Shown piece after piece: positions 8,722 through 16,510 of a DNA stretch of 64,000 bases. Every line of letters starts with the position of its first letter. Within the stretch, counting starts at the first letter, position 1. The notes beneath the pieces are model-generated. The model searched no databases. It saw nothing but the letters and a program-made list of their open reading frames with translations, and was not told the DNA's origin. A program made the position numbers and the translations under genes. The stretch covers positions 1-64,000 of the forward strand of contig JAEPND010000003.1 in NCBI GenBank assembly GCA_017643585.1, in the 5' to 3' direction. The stretch comes from Maricaulis sp. GTDB lineage: Bacteria > Pseudomonadota > Alphaproteobacteria > Caulobacterales > Maricaulaceae.

Positions 8722-9587
8722 CCTTCGCCCTCCAGCATATCCAGCGCATCCGCGATGCGCTCCGCCGCGTCAATGAGATGCGGACCTGCACACGGCCAGA
8801 AGCCACTAGGAATCTCGACCCGGGCCTCTGCGTCCAGCACGTGCCGGTAGGCCGCGTGATACCGCGCGCGGTTCAGTCGGCCATGATAACCGTTGTCGAA
8901 GAAACTTGTGACGACAAGATCCGTCGACAGACCCAGTACGAGTTCCGGGTCAGAGCGCGTCCATCCGGAGGCACCGCTCATCGTCATCAGGTTTTCTCCG
9001 CCCGCCGCTGTGATCGCAGCGTCAACATAGGTACCGATCCCGGCTGAACCGCCCGAGGAGGACAGGTAGAAGACGCGCGGACGCGTCGTACGGTTCTCCG
9101 CTCTGGCCGCAAGGGCCGCGAGACGCCGATCCAGCTGTGCGATCTGCCGGGCGGCCCTGTCCTCGAGCCCCAGGGCCTGCCCCAGCAGGCGAAAATTCTG
9201 GCGAACGGTCTCGAAATCCTCCCCCCAGGCAAGCTGCAGTGTCTCGATGCCGGCCCGCGCCAGTAGCGGCGACAGGTCGGACGCTTCTCCCGGCCCGAAG
9301 ACCACGTGATCTGCGGAGAGGTGATACAGGCGCTCGGCATCCGCCCAGGCGCGCGGATGGGTCCGCGCCCAATCCGGTGCTGCCGACACCGGTTCATCCA
9401 CCTGCCAGGACAGGGCCTGGATCTCACCGGGTTCCAGCAACGCAATCAGATAGGCATCGGCACAAAGCGAGGCCGAGGCAACACCGGACACCGCCGGTGC
9501 CGCCTCGAATTCCTGTGCCGGGCTAGCCGTGGTTGAAGCGGACGCCAATGAAAGCGCCGCGGCCACGCGTGTGATAGCCGAAGACAT
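8718..9587 (-). CDS. btuF: Periplasmic cobalamin-binding protein (BtuF-like)
   Basis: The protein has 289 residues, started at the ATG at 9587 because GAGGAA precedes it with proper spacing and a signal peptide follows at once (MSSAITRVAAALSLASAS…). The body matches the helical-backbone class of solute-binding proteins: RVVSL-like opening (SGVASASLCADAYLIALL), the DHVVFGPGEASDLSPLLARAG segment and a C-terminal lobe with VVTSFFDNGYHG. It would deliver B12 from the outer-membrane receptor to BtuCD. Its first 21 codons overlap, in another frame, the last codons of btuB, an unusually long 65-base overlap. Substrate is inferred from the operon. Confidence 0.85.
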   Translation of the reverse strand: MSSAITRVAAALSLASASTTASPAQEFEAAPAVSGVASASLCADAYLIALLEPGEIQALSWQVDEPVSAAPDWARTHPRAWADAERLYHLSADHVVFGPGEASDLSPLLARAGIETLQLAWGEDFETVRQNFRLLGQALGLEDRAARQIAQLDRRLAALAARAENRTTRPRVFYLSSSGGSAGIGTYVDAAITAAGGENLMTMSGASGWTRSDPELVLGLSTDLVVTSFFDNGYHGRLNRARYHAAYRHVLDAEARVEIPSGFWPCAGPHLIDAAERIADALDMLEGEG

Positions 9588-11409
9588 CTTGATATTCCTC
9601 GTCGAGCAGGTTTTCTCCTCGCACGTACAGGCTGACATTCTCGCCGATACGCCGACTGATCTGGCCGGAAACCAGGGTATAGGCGTCCAGCGTCACAGGG
9701 GTAAAGGATCCGAAATCGGTGTCAGCCTGCTCGCCGGTATGGTCGAGGCTCGCTGCCGCATACCAGTCGCTGTCGCGCGGCGCCCAGCTGATCGTCAAAG
9801 ACCCCAGCTGTTCAGGCCGCCGGATCTCATCGACGCCGCCCTCCTCGCTGTCCAGGAAACTGGCCGACGCAAAGATCGAGATGGCGTCGCTTACTTCAAA
9901 CTGGCCCTCGAGCTCCAGGCCTTCACGTGAGGACTGGCCGTTGGCATTGCGTGCGGTTGCAGGAAACACACCGAAATCCGTGAAAATCTCATTCTCAAGC
10001 TCGGAACTGAACCAGACCGCGGACCAACGCGCACGCCCATCCATCAGATCCTGTTCAAACCCGATCTCCCAGCCCTGCGAGGTCTCCGGCTGAAGGTCCG
10101 GATTACCGGTGAAGAAGGCCGGAAAGAAACCGTAAAGCTCGAACACGCCTGGATTTTTAACCGCTTCACCAACACTGGCGCGCACGCGGCCGTTCAGGAA
10201 TTGCAGATCATAGGCTGCGCCGACGCGCCAGGTGGTGGCATTGTCAAACAGTTCATTCTGCTCATGCCGCGCGGAGAAACTGACATCGAATGCCGCGATC
10301 GCCAGCCCGTAATCGACGGCAAACGCCGTCGTTTCGATTTCACGGCTCTGGTTGGCCCCATTCCCGGCACCGGCAAAGTTCTCGAGGTCATCGACCTGGT
10401 GTTCCAACAATGCGGTCAAACGATTGCTCACAGAGCCAGCAGACCATTGCGCGGTGATCTGATAGCTCAGCTCATCCCGCGACCCCGCAGAAAAGCCGGA
10501 GCTTGCGCCATCGACCAGGCTCTGCGCTTCGTCCGAAGTGAACTGGTAGGTCAGGCGGTGATCGAGCGTGTAACCGTCCCGGGCCTGTTCGCCCTCCAGG
10601 CCGAGGCGCCCGAACACCTGCTCGCCATGGCGCGCATTGTCGGTATCGTCGAGGCGCCCGTCATAGTCGCGATCGGCATCAGAAGCGGTTTCATAATCGA
10701 TCCAGCGAACCGAGCCATCAACCGACCAGGCCGGACTCAGCGTATAGCGGACACCAAAATGACCATTGCTATTGCGATAGCCATCGGTCTCACCCCCGGT
10801 ACCGGACACGTCGATACCATCGGTTTGATAGTCTCCGATGCCGGCGCGCATACGAAGCGCGTCACCGCCATAGCGCACCCCTGCATTCACGCGGCGGGTC
10901 TCGAAACTCCCCAGCTCGCCGCTCAGATTGAAGGAACGCCCCTCACCCGGCTGGCGGGTGGTCAGTGCGATCACACCGCCGATTGCGTCAGCACCCCAAA
11001 GCGCAGATTGCTCACCGCGCGCGACCTCGATACTGCCAAGGTCATCGAACAGGAAATTCGCGAAATCGGCTTCGCCGGTGAACGGGCTGGCGGCCTCGAC
11101 ACCATCAATCAGCACGAGAACATGATTGGCTTCCGAACCCCGCGCCCGGATTTGCGTTAGCTGCCCCTCCGGCCCAGAGCGCGATACCGCCAGACTGGGC
11201 ACAGACCGAAGAATATCGGCCACAAACAGCGGGCCGCGCGCTTCCAGATCCGCAGCATCAAGCCGGGTGACGCTCGCCGTGCTGTCCTGGGCAAGAACAG
11301 GCACACGCGCCGCGGTCACCAGGATCACATCATCCTGGGCCAAGGTCGGCGCAGAACACAAAACAGAGAAAAATGCTGTCGAACTCAACAGCGTACAGGA
11401 CAATCGCAT
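9523..11409 (-). CDS. btuB: TonB-dependent vitamin B12 receptor (BtuB-like)
   Basis: This 628-residue protein has the size usual for BtuB. It has a signal peptide (MRLSCTLLSSTAFFSVLCSAP), a TonB-box region (DDVILVTAARVPV), a plug domain with RGSEANHVLVLIDGVEA and SALWGADAIGGVIALTT, and a 22-strand-type barrel that ends in YHTRGRGAFIGVRFNHG. It sits directly downstream of a cobalamin riboswitch and is the first gene of btuB-btuF-btuC-btuD. The role is energy-dependent import of cobalamins across the outer membrane. Riboswitch context makes B12 much more likely than a siderophore. Confidence 0.9.
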   Translation of the reverse strand: MRLSCTLLSSTAFFSVLCSAPTLAQDDVILVTAARVPVLAQDSTASVTRLDAADLEARGPLFVADILRSVPSLAVSRSGPEGQLTQIRARGSEANHVLVLIDGVEAASPFTGEADFANFLFDDLGSIEVARGEQSALWGADAIGGVIALTTRQPGEGRSFNLSGELGSFETRRVNAGVRYGGDALRMRAGIGDYQTDGIDVSGTGGETDGYRNSNGHFGVRYTLSPAWSVDGSVRWIDYETASDADRDYDGRLDDTDNARHGEQVFGRLGLEGEQARDGYTLDHRLTYQFTSDEAQSLVDGASSGFSAGSRDELSYQITAQWSAGSVSNRLTALLEHQVDDLENFAGAGNGANQSREIETTAFAVDYGLAIAAFDVSFSARHEQNELFDNATTWRVGAAYDLQFLNGRVRASVGEAVKNPGVFELYGFFPAFFTGNPDLQPETSQGWEIGFEQDLMDGRARWSAVWFSSELENEIFTDFGVFPATARNANGQSSREGLELEGQFEVSDAISIFASASFLDSEEGGVDEIRRPEQLGSLTISWAPRDSDWYAAASLDHTGEQADTDFGSFTPVTLDAYTLVSGQISRRIGENVSLYVRGENLLDEEYQDVFGYHTRGRGAFIGVRFNHG

Positions 11410-11504
11410 ACTACGTCTCCATAGCGATCAGGCCGGCACGATGGCCGGCAGTTGCAAGGAGTCGTCAAAACGGAGTTACCGCGCCTCTCTCGTGTTTTCC
11501 CGCA

Positions 11505-11712
11505 CGATCGGACAGACGACGGTGACGGCAGGTCTTCCGGCTCACGGGTCAATGCGAGTGACGCGCCTTCCCGGGCAAAGCCCAGTGGCATTGTGCGCCA
11601 TCGCTCACCGATTACGGCTGCGGGTACAGCGTCGGACTTGCTTTCCACCGGACATGGCCCGGAAGATTGCGCACCGACTTCCCTATTAGTCCCTCGCGGG
11701 AACCATCACGAG
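11505..11712 (-). promoter_or_regulatory. Cobalamin (AdoCbl) riboswitch controlling the btu operon
   Basis: On the minus strand, in order, the region contains GGTTCCCGCGAGGG, GGTGGAAAGCAAGTCC, a CCCGCAGCC segment, the B12-box core AATGCCACTGGG (complement at 11581-11592) and the very typical GAAGACCTGCCGTCACC (complement near 11522-11538). This order matches the cobalamin riboswitch family. It lies about 100 bases before btuB and starts just past the glycosyltransferase stop codon. Bound cobalamin should lower expression of the uptake operon. Exact ends are approximate. Confidence 0.92.
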
Positions 11713-11737
11713 CCGGAAACTATGCGGATTGTCGGCG

Positions 11738-12643
11738 CTATTCAACCGCCTGATTGCGTCCCAGTTCGGCCAGCTGACCTTCCAGGGAACGAATGCGTTC
11801 GTGCAGAGCCCGCTCGCGCTGTTTCTCCGGCGACTCCAGCAAGGCCTCGAACTCACGCAAATCATTCTGGGTCCGTTGCCAGCGGCGCCAGAGCAGGAAG
11901 ACTTTTGGGCCATCAACCAGATAGCGACGCCACATGCGCTTGGGCTCCTGCACCAGACGGTGCAGCCATTCCAGCCGCGCCTGTTGCATCCATTTGGGCG
12001 CACGATCCGCTTTGCCGCCCAGGAAATCCAGCGAGGCACCCACACACAGGCCCAGCCCGGTGCAATCGCCGCGATCCAGGCAGGCCTCGGCGACCAGTTC
12101 CTGTTGGGGAGAGCCGATACAGAGGAAGGTGAAACGGGCCGGATTGGCAGCAACAAAGGCCGCGCATTCCGCAATCGCCTCAGGCTTGTCACGCAGACCC
12201 ATTGGTGGTTCGTGCCACCGCAAATTGGTCAGGCGATAGCGCTCGCGAACCGCGTCCACCACATCCCGGGAACCGCCCACGACGTTGACCGCATCATCCG
12301 CGGCGATCTCGTCTTCGAACAGGTTTTCGGTCAGGTCTGATCCCGGCGTGACCTCGATTTTCTCACCGGACGCGCGGCCAAGCAGTTCCAGCACACGACT
12401 GTCACACACCGTCAGCCAGGCCTGCGCATATAGACGCGCGAGAACTGTGTCAGTCTCCAGACGGACCAGGTGGTCAACATTCGGCGTCACAACATAGGCG
12501 AAGCCCTGCTGGGCAGGCCTATCCGCCACACGTCGCACAGCGATGTCCATGCCGATCTTGTCAAAGGCCGAGTTCAGGAACCAGATATGGCGAGCGCCTT
12601 TTCGACGTTCTGTTCCGGCACCATCTGCAAGCATTTCCACCAT
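11738..12643 (-). CDS. WecG/TagA/CpsF family glycosyltransferase (GT26)
   Basis: This protein of up to 301 residues shows the family pattern: VVTPNVDHLVRL near residue 50, an internal VVGGSRDVVDAV segment, then FLCIGSPQQELVAEAC and GLCVGASLDFLGGKADRAPKWMQQ followed by LEWLHRLVQEPKRMWRRYL. Family members add N-acetylmannosaminuronic acid or ManNAc to undecaprenyl-linked precursors of polysaccharides at the inner membrane. The C-terminal ~45 residues are charged and helical, probably a coiled coil. An internal ATG three codons in is an alternative start. No other polysaccharide genes are adjacent, so the glycan cannot be named. Confidence 0.88.
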   Translation of the reverse strand: MVEMLADGAGTERRKGARHIWFLNSAFDKIGMDIAVRRVADRPAQQGFAYVVTPNVDHLVRLETDTVLARLYAQAWLTVCDSRVLELLGRASGEKIEVTPGSDLTENLFEDEIAADDAVNVVGGSRDVVDAVRERYRLTNLRWHEPPMGLRDKPEAIAECAAFVAANPARFTFLCIGSPQQELVAEACLDRGDCTGLGLCVGASLDFLGGKADRAPKWMQQARLEWLHRLVQEPKRMWRRYLVDGPKVFLLWRRWQRTQNDLREFEALLESPEKQRERALHERIRSLEGQLAELGRNQAVE

Positions 12644-12783
12644 TCTGGTGCGTCCCGTTTCGTGTCAATTCACCGTCCTGGACGCATTAACTGCAAATCT
12701 CCTGCCGATTTTTTTTGAAGAACGTGCATCCAAGACCGCCTCTGGCGGCATCTAAGGAACGCAAGGGGAAAAGGAGCGGTCAG

Positions 12784-13011
12784 ATGGTGGTGAAATCAGC
12801 AATAATTGCGGGCGCATTGGCGACGATCTCCGCGGTGCCGGTCGCGGTACCCGCGTTTACGGGCACACCTGTTGAACTCGCCATCGGTCCCTTCGAGGCG
12901 AAATTCCAGCAACATATGCGGGTCGATTTTGGCGTTCGCGGCGAATGCCTCGCGCGCGACTGCACCCTCATGGAGCTGGGCATTGGCGACGGTTTCCGTT
13001 TGACGTTCTAG
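12784..13011 (+). CDS. Small exported or membrane-anchored protein, unknown function
   Basis: The 75-residue product starts at 12784 after a good AAGGAG site; a longer open frame exists but its extra 23 residues look untranslated. The N-terminus (MVVKSAIIAGALATISAVPV) is a signal peptide or single membrane anchor. The rest is short, with two cysteines seven residues apart (GECLARDC) that could form a disulphide. No family is recognised. It ends 14 bases from the convergent mnmC stop. Confidence 0.55.
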   Translation: MVVKSAIIAGALATISAVPVAVPAFTGTPVELAIGPFEAKFQQHMRVDFGVRGECLARDCTLMELGIGDGFRLTF

Positions 13012-13024
13012 CCAAGGTCACCTG

Positions 13025-14713
13025 TCAGGCCTGGCGCCTAGCCCGCCGTTTTGCAAAGCGTTGCGGCTCGAATGCCTCCACACCCAGCCGCTCCAGCGCC
13101 CATGGCTCACCACAGATCTGCGATGCCAGCTGTTCCGCCAGCAAGGGCGCATGCGCGAACCCCCGAGACCCGAGAGCGGACAGGACGTATTCGCCTTCGC
13201 CTACAGCCCCGACTACGGGAAGCCGATCGGGGGTCGAGGCCCGACAGCCTGACCAGGACGAGAGCGGATCTGGATCGATGGACTGTGCGATTTCGGGTCG
13301 AAGGTTTTCAAGCGTCGTATGAAAGGCGCGGATTTCCGCCTCATCCTGCCCGGCGTCCCAACCCTTTACATGGGTCGCGCCGAGCACAATCCTGCCCGCG
13401 CCGGCCGGGACGAGATATCCGCCCCAGCTCAGCGGCTGGTGATCGGCGTACGATGCGAAGACACCCACGCGGCCGGAGCTGGCAGCAATATCCCCTTGCA
13501 AGTCGAAGGCGGGGCCCGTGGCGGAAACGACAACTTCCCCGGCTTCCGCCTCGCCCTCAGTTTCCACACTCACATCACCGACAAGACTGTCCACGATTTG
13601 CCTGGGGTGAAACCAGCCCGAACTGCGCATATCCAGCGCACCGTCAGCCCAGCAGTAGTCCTCTCCCATCAACATTGCGAGTTCCGGGAAGCGGCTGGCA
13701 TCCTTCTCATTGCCCGGCAACCGCGTCACACCGGTCGAGTGATAGGCGGGCATGGGGGCATACAACCGGCGGGCAAACTCGAAGGCTGCAAGTGTCGCCC
13801 GCACATGCGGCCGGTCCGCCTTTTCCAGCCGGGGTGTTAGCAAGCCTGCCGGCGCAGATGAAGCGCCCTTTCCGACCCCGTTCGGATCGAGAATCCGGAC
13901 CCCGCAGCCACGCATGCGAAAAGCCCGGGCCAGCGATGCCCCGGCAATCCCGGCGCCGCGAATGCAGATGTCCGGCCGGCTGACCGAGGCCGTTTCGGGC
14001 GTGCCGGGATAGATCGCCTGCAAGCGTTCCCGCTTGCGTCCGAACCCCGGTTGTTTGGACACCTCGAAACCTGCCGCTGCCAGGCCCCGGCGCACGATAC
14101 CTGCTACGGTGAAAGTCCCGACCCGGGCACCGGGCCGCGACAGGCGTCCCAGGTGATTGAGCACCGCTTGCGACCACATGGCCTCGTTTTTCGCCGGCGC
14201 AAAGCCGTCCAGAAACCAGCAGTCCATCTGCGCATGCATCTGTTCAAGCGCCTGTTCGGCCTCGTCGTGGAACACCGTGATGGTGAAACGATCGTTCGGG
14301 AAGACAAGCCGGTGCGGCCCCTTCAGACGACTGGGCCACTGCGCCAGCAATTGGCGTGTCAGCTCGGCCAGTTGCGGCCAGGCTTCGAACGCTTTTTCCG
14401 CCTGCGCCCGGCTGAGCGGATGTTTCTCGATACTGACAAAATGCAGCCAGCCCGCAGAGTTGCCCTGCTCACGCCAGAGCTGCCAGAGCGCCACGGCGTT
14501 CAGACCGGTACCAAAGCCCAACTCGCCCACAACAAAGGCCGATTTTCCGTCCCAGGATTCGGGCAGGTTACAGGCCCTGAGGAATACCTCGCGGGTTTCC
14601 TCGAGCCCGTCTTCAACAGAAAAATAGACGTCGCCGTAATCGCTCGCGCGCGGTCCGCCAGGCTGGCTCCAGTCCAGCTGCGCAGGTTCACACAGGAGCG
14701 TATCTTGCGTCAT
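13025..14713 (-). CDS. mnmC: Bifunctional tRNA wobble-uridine modification enzyme MnmC (methyltransferase + FAD oxidoreductase)
   Basis: This 562-residue protein has two fused domains. Residues ~1-240 are the MnmD SAM-dependent methyltransferase (DVYFSVEDGLEETREVFL, FVVGELGFGTGLNAVAL, WFLDGFAPAKNEAMW). From ~245 comes the FAD-dependent oxidase with the dinucleotide motif GAGIAGASLARAF and a C-terminal GSRGFAHAPLLAEQLAS. Together they convert cmnm5(s2)U34 to nm5 and then mnm5(s2)U34 in tRNA. It is slightly shorter than the E. coli enzyme. The gene begins 3 bases upstream of the next minus-strand stop codon, so it is probably co-transcribed with the hydrolase before it. Confidence 0.93.
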   Translation of the reverse strand: MTQDTLLCEPAQLDWSQPGGPRASDYGDVYFSVEDGLEETREVFLRACNLPESWDGKSAFVVGELGFGTGLNAVALWQLWREQGNSAGWLHFVSIEKHPLSRAQAEKAFEAWPQLAELTRQLLAQWPSRLKGPHRLVFPNDRFTITVFHDEAEQALEQMHAQMDCWFLDGFAPAKNEAMWSQAVLNHLGRLSRPGARVGTFTVAGIVRRGLAAAGFEVSKQPGFGRKRERLQAIYPGTPETASVSRPDICIRGAGIAGASLARAFRMRGCGVRILDPNGVGKGASSAPAGLLTPRLEKADRPHVRATLAAFEFARRLYAPMPAYHSTGVTRLPGNEKDASRFPELAMLMGEDYCWADGALDMRSSGWFHPRQIVDSLVGDVSVETEGEAEAGEVVVSATGPAFDLQGDIAASSGRVGVFASYADHQPLSWGGYLVPAGAGRIVLGATHVKGWDAGQDEAEIRAFHTTLENLRPEIAQSIDPDPLSSWSGCRASTPDRLPVVGAVGEGEYVLSALGSRGFAHAPLLAEQLASQICGEPWALERLGVEAFEPQRFAKRRARRQA

Positions 14714-14716
14714 GGA

Positions 14717-15271
14717 TCAGAGCGATTGGGTGAACTTGGCGAAGGCCATCAAACCCTCAGGCCACGGGCCATGCCCGCTTTCCTCGGTGAAATGCCCCGC
14801 TTCGCCGGCATCGCCGAAACGAACATCCCAGTCACGCGCCCAATGCTCGGCCTTGTCGATAGTACAGGTTTCATCATTGGAGCTGGCCAGCATCAACCCC
14901 TTGAAGCCCAGCGGTTTACGCGGAGCGGGCGCAAAGCCGTGGTTCGGGAAGCGCTCGGCCAGACTGTCGCGCTCCCAGTCAGAGGCGCCCACGAGGAACG
15001 CCCCGGCAATCCGCGATGCATCCAGGCGCGGTGCCGCATGTGCGACCGTCAGCACGCCGACGGAATGAGCGACCAGGATGGCCGGCTTTTCTGCCGCCTC
15101 GACGGCTTCGACCAGCCTGTCGGTCCAGGCCTGCATGTTCGGGCTATCCCAGTCATCCTGTTCGACACGCCGGGCCGTGGACATCTTGTCCTGCCAGCGC
15201 GATTGCCAGTGAAAGGCTGAAGCGTTGCCCAGGCCCGGAATGATGAGGATTTCGCTGTCTTTGATTTTCAT
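14717..15271 (-). CDS. RBBP9/YdeN-family alpha/beta hydrolase
   Basis: This 184-residue protein has the length and motifs of the RBBP9/YdeN serine hydrolases: IIPGLGNASAFHWQSRWQ at the N-terminus, DDWDSPNMQAWTDRLVEAV, the nucleophile elbow VAHSVGVL, and a C-terminal HFTEESGHGPWPEG that supplies the catalytic His. It is cytosolic, with no signal peptide. The physiological substrate of bacterial members is not settled. It stands first in a two-gene unit with mnmC. Confidence 0.88.
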   Translation of the reverse strand: MKIKDSEILIIPGLGNASAFHWQSRWQDKMSTARRVEQDDWDSPNMQAWTDRLVEAVEAAEKPAILVAHSVGVLTVAHAAPRLDASRIAGAFLVGASDWERDSLAERFPNHGFAPAPRKPLGFKGLMLASSNDETCTIDKAEHWARDWDVRFGDAGEAGHFTEESGHGPWPEGLMAFAKFTQSL

Positions 15272-15306
15272 GGCGTCTATCTACGCATTCACGCCGCAAA
15301 AACAAG

Positions 15307-15336
15307 AACGCGGCGCCCCAGGCGGGGCACCGCGTT
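15307..15336 (-). terminator. Rho-independent terminator of motA
   Basis: A 13-base stem (aacgcggcgcccc / ggggcaccgcgtt, one mismatch) with an AGGC loop is followed on the minus strand by TCTTGTTTTT. It lies 30 bases past the motA stop and before the RBBP9-type hydrolase gene. Confidence 0.75.
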
Positions 15337-15364
15337 TCATGGTCATCAACATTGTGAGTTGGGC

Positions 15365-16237
15365 TTAGCCAACCTCATTGGGGATTTCATCCAGTGCTGC
15401 TTCCAGTTCGGCGAAGCTGGGCTGCATCTTGGTCGGGACGCCGCCGCGACCGATCTCGACGGAAATCTGAGCCGCATTGCCGTGCAGGTGCGCGACCAGG
15501 ACATCCTGGATGATTTTGTAGAACTGGTGTTCCTCGTCATAGACCGCCTGCAGGTAGGCCGCGAACGGACCGACAAAGCCATAGGCCAGGAAAACGCCGA
15601 GGAAGGTTCCCACCAAGGCACTGCCGATAAAGCCACCCAGTACCGCCGGCGGGCTCTCGATCGCGCCCATAGTCTTTATCACGCCGAGAACCGCCGCAAC
15701 AATACCAAGGGCCGGAAGACCATCCGCCATAGTCTGCATCGCATGGGCCGGGTCGGCGGCCTCGTGATGGTGCTTCTCCAGTTGCTTCTCCATCGCGTCC
15801 TCGACCTGGTGCGGATCTTCCAGGTTCATCGTCATCATGCGCAGCGTGTCGCAAATGAAATCGACGGCGAAATGATCCTTAAGGATGCGCGGATAGAGCG
15901 AAAAAATGGCGCTCTCGGTCGGGTTATCGATATGGCTTTCAAGCGCAATAACGCCCTTTGTCTTCATCGTTTTTGTTAGCATGAACAATAATGACAACAG
16001 GTCTATATAGTCCTGGGCCTTCCACTTGGCGCCCGCAAAGATCTTGGCGAAATCGCCAAGCGTCTTGGTCACCGTTTTCGGCTTGTTACCGATTAAGAAA
16101 GCACCGACTGCAGCGCCGCCAATCATCATCATCTCGAAGGGCAGCGCCTTGATGATCACATCGAAATGGCCGCCCGCGAGCGCAAACCCGCCGAACACCA
16201 TCACGAACACGACCACAATGCCGATAATCTGGAACAT
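15365..16237 (-). CDS. motA: Flagellar motor stator protein MotA
   Basis: This 290-residue protein matches MotA over its full length. It has four hydrophobic segments, two near the N-terminus (IIGIVVVFVMVFGGFALAGG, MMMIGGAAVGAFLIG) and two late (LPALGIVAAVLGVIKTMG, FIGSALVGTFLGVFLAYGF). The cytoplasmic loop has RMMTMNLEDPHQVEDAM, which engages the rotor. MotA with MotB makes the proton-driven stator. No motB is next to it, as in Caulobacter where the two genes are separate. A CtrA-like direct repeat lies about 85 bases upstream of the start. Confidence 0.96.
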   Translation of the reverse strand: MFQIIGIVVVFVMVFGGFALAGGHFDVIIKALPFEMMMIGGAAVGAFLIGNKPKTVTKTLGDFAKIFAGAKWKAQDYIDLLSLLFMLTKTMKTKGVIALESHIDNPTESAIFSLYPRILKDHFAVDFICDTLRMMTMNLEDPHQVEDAMEKQLEKHHHEAADPAHAMQTMADGLPALGIVAAVLGVIKTMGAIESPPAVLGGFIGSALVGTFLGVFLAYGFVGPFAAYLQAVYDEEHQFYKIIQDVLVAHLHGNAAQISVEIGRGGVPTKMQPSFAELEAALDEIPNEVG

Positions 16238-16319
16238 TTACCCGTCCACCTTGTATATCTCCGGATCTGTTTTTTGTGATCCGATTGAAGCGCACTATGA
16301 CCCGGTAAGCTTAATGTCC

Positions 16320-16336
16320 GGTTGAATAAGGGTTAG
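16320..16336 (-). promoter_or_regulatory. Candidate CtrA-type box upstream of motA
   Basis: On the minus strand the sequence reads CTAACC-N5-TCAACC, a direct repeat with 11-bp periodicity. The CtrA consensus is TTAA-N7-TTAA, often with CC after each half, so each half has one mismatch. It ends about 83 bases before the motA start codon. Assignment to CtrA is inference. Confidence 0.4.
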
Positions 16337-16510
16337 CGAAGGGTTTATTCCGCCCGGAAAATGCACGCTTTCTGCCGGGACAGGCCAGCCATGGTCGCCG
16401 CCCCGGCCCGTTCGCCGACATGCAGCACATGCAAATACGTATTTCACGTGCAGGCCCCTACTCGTTATGACTGGAGCCAGAACCCGCCCTCTGAAAGAAT
16501 CTCCGCTCCG

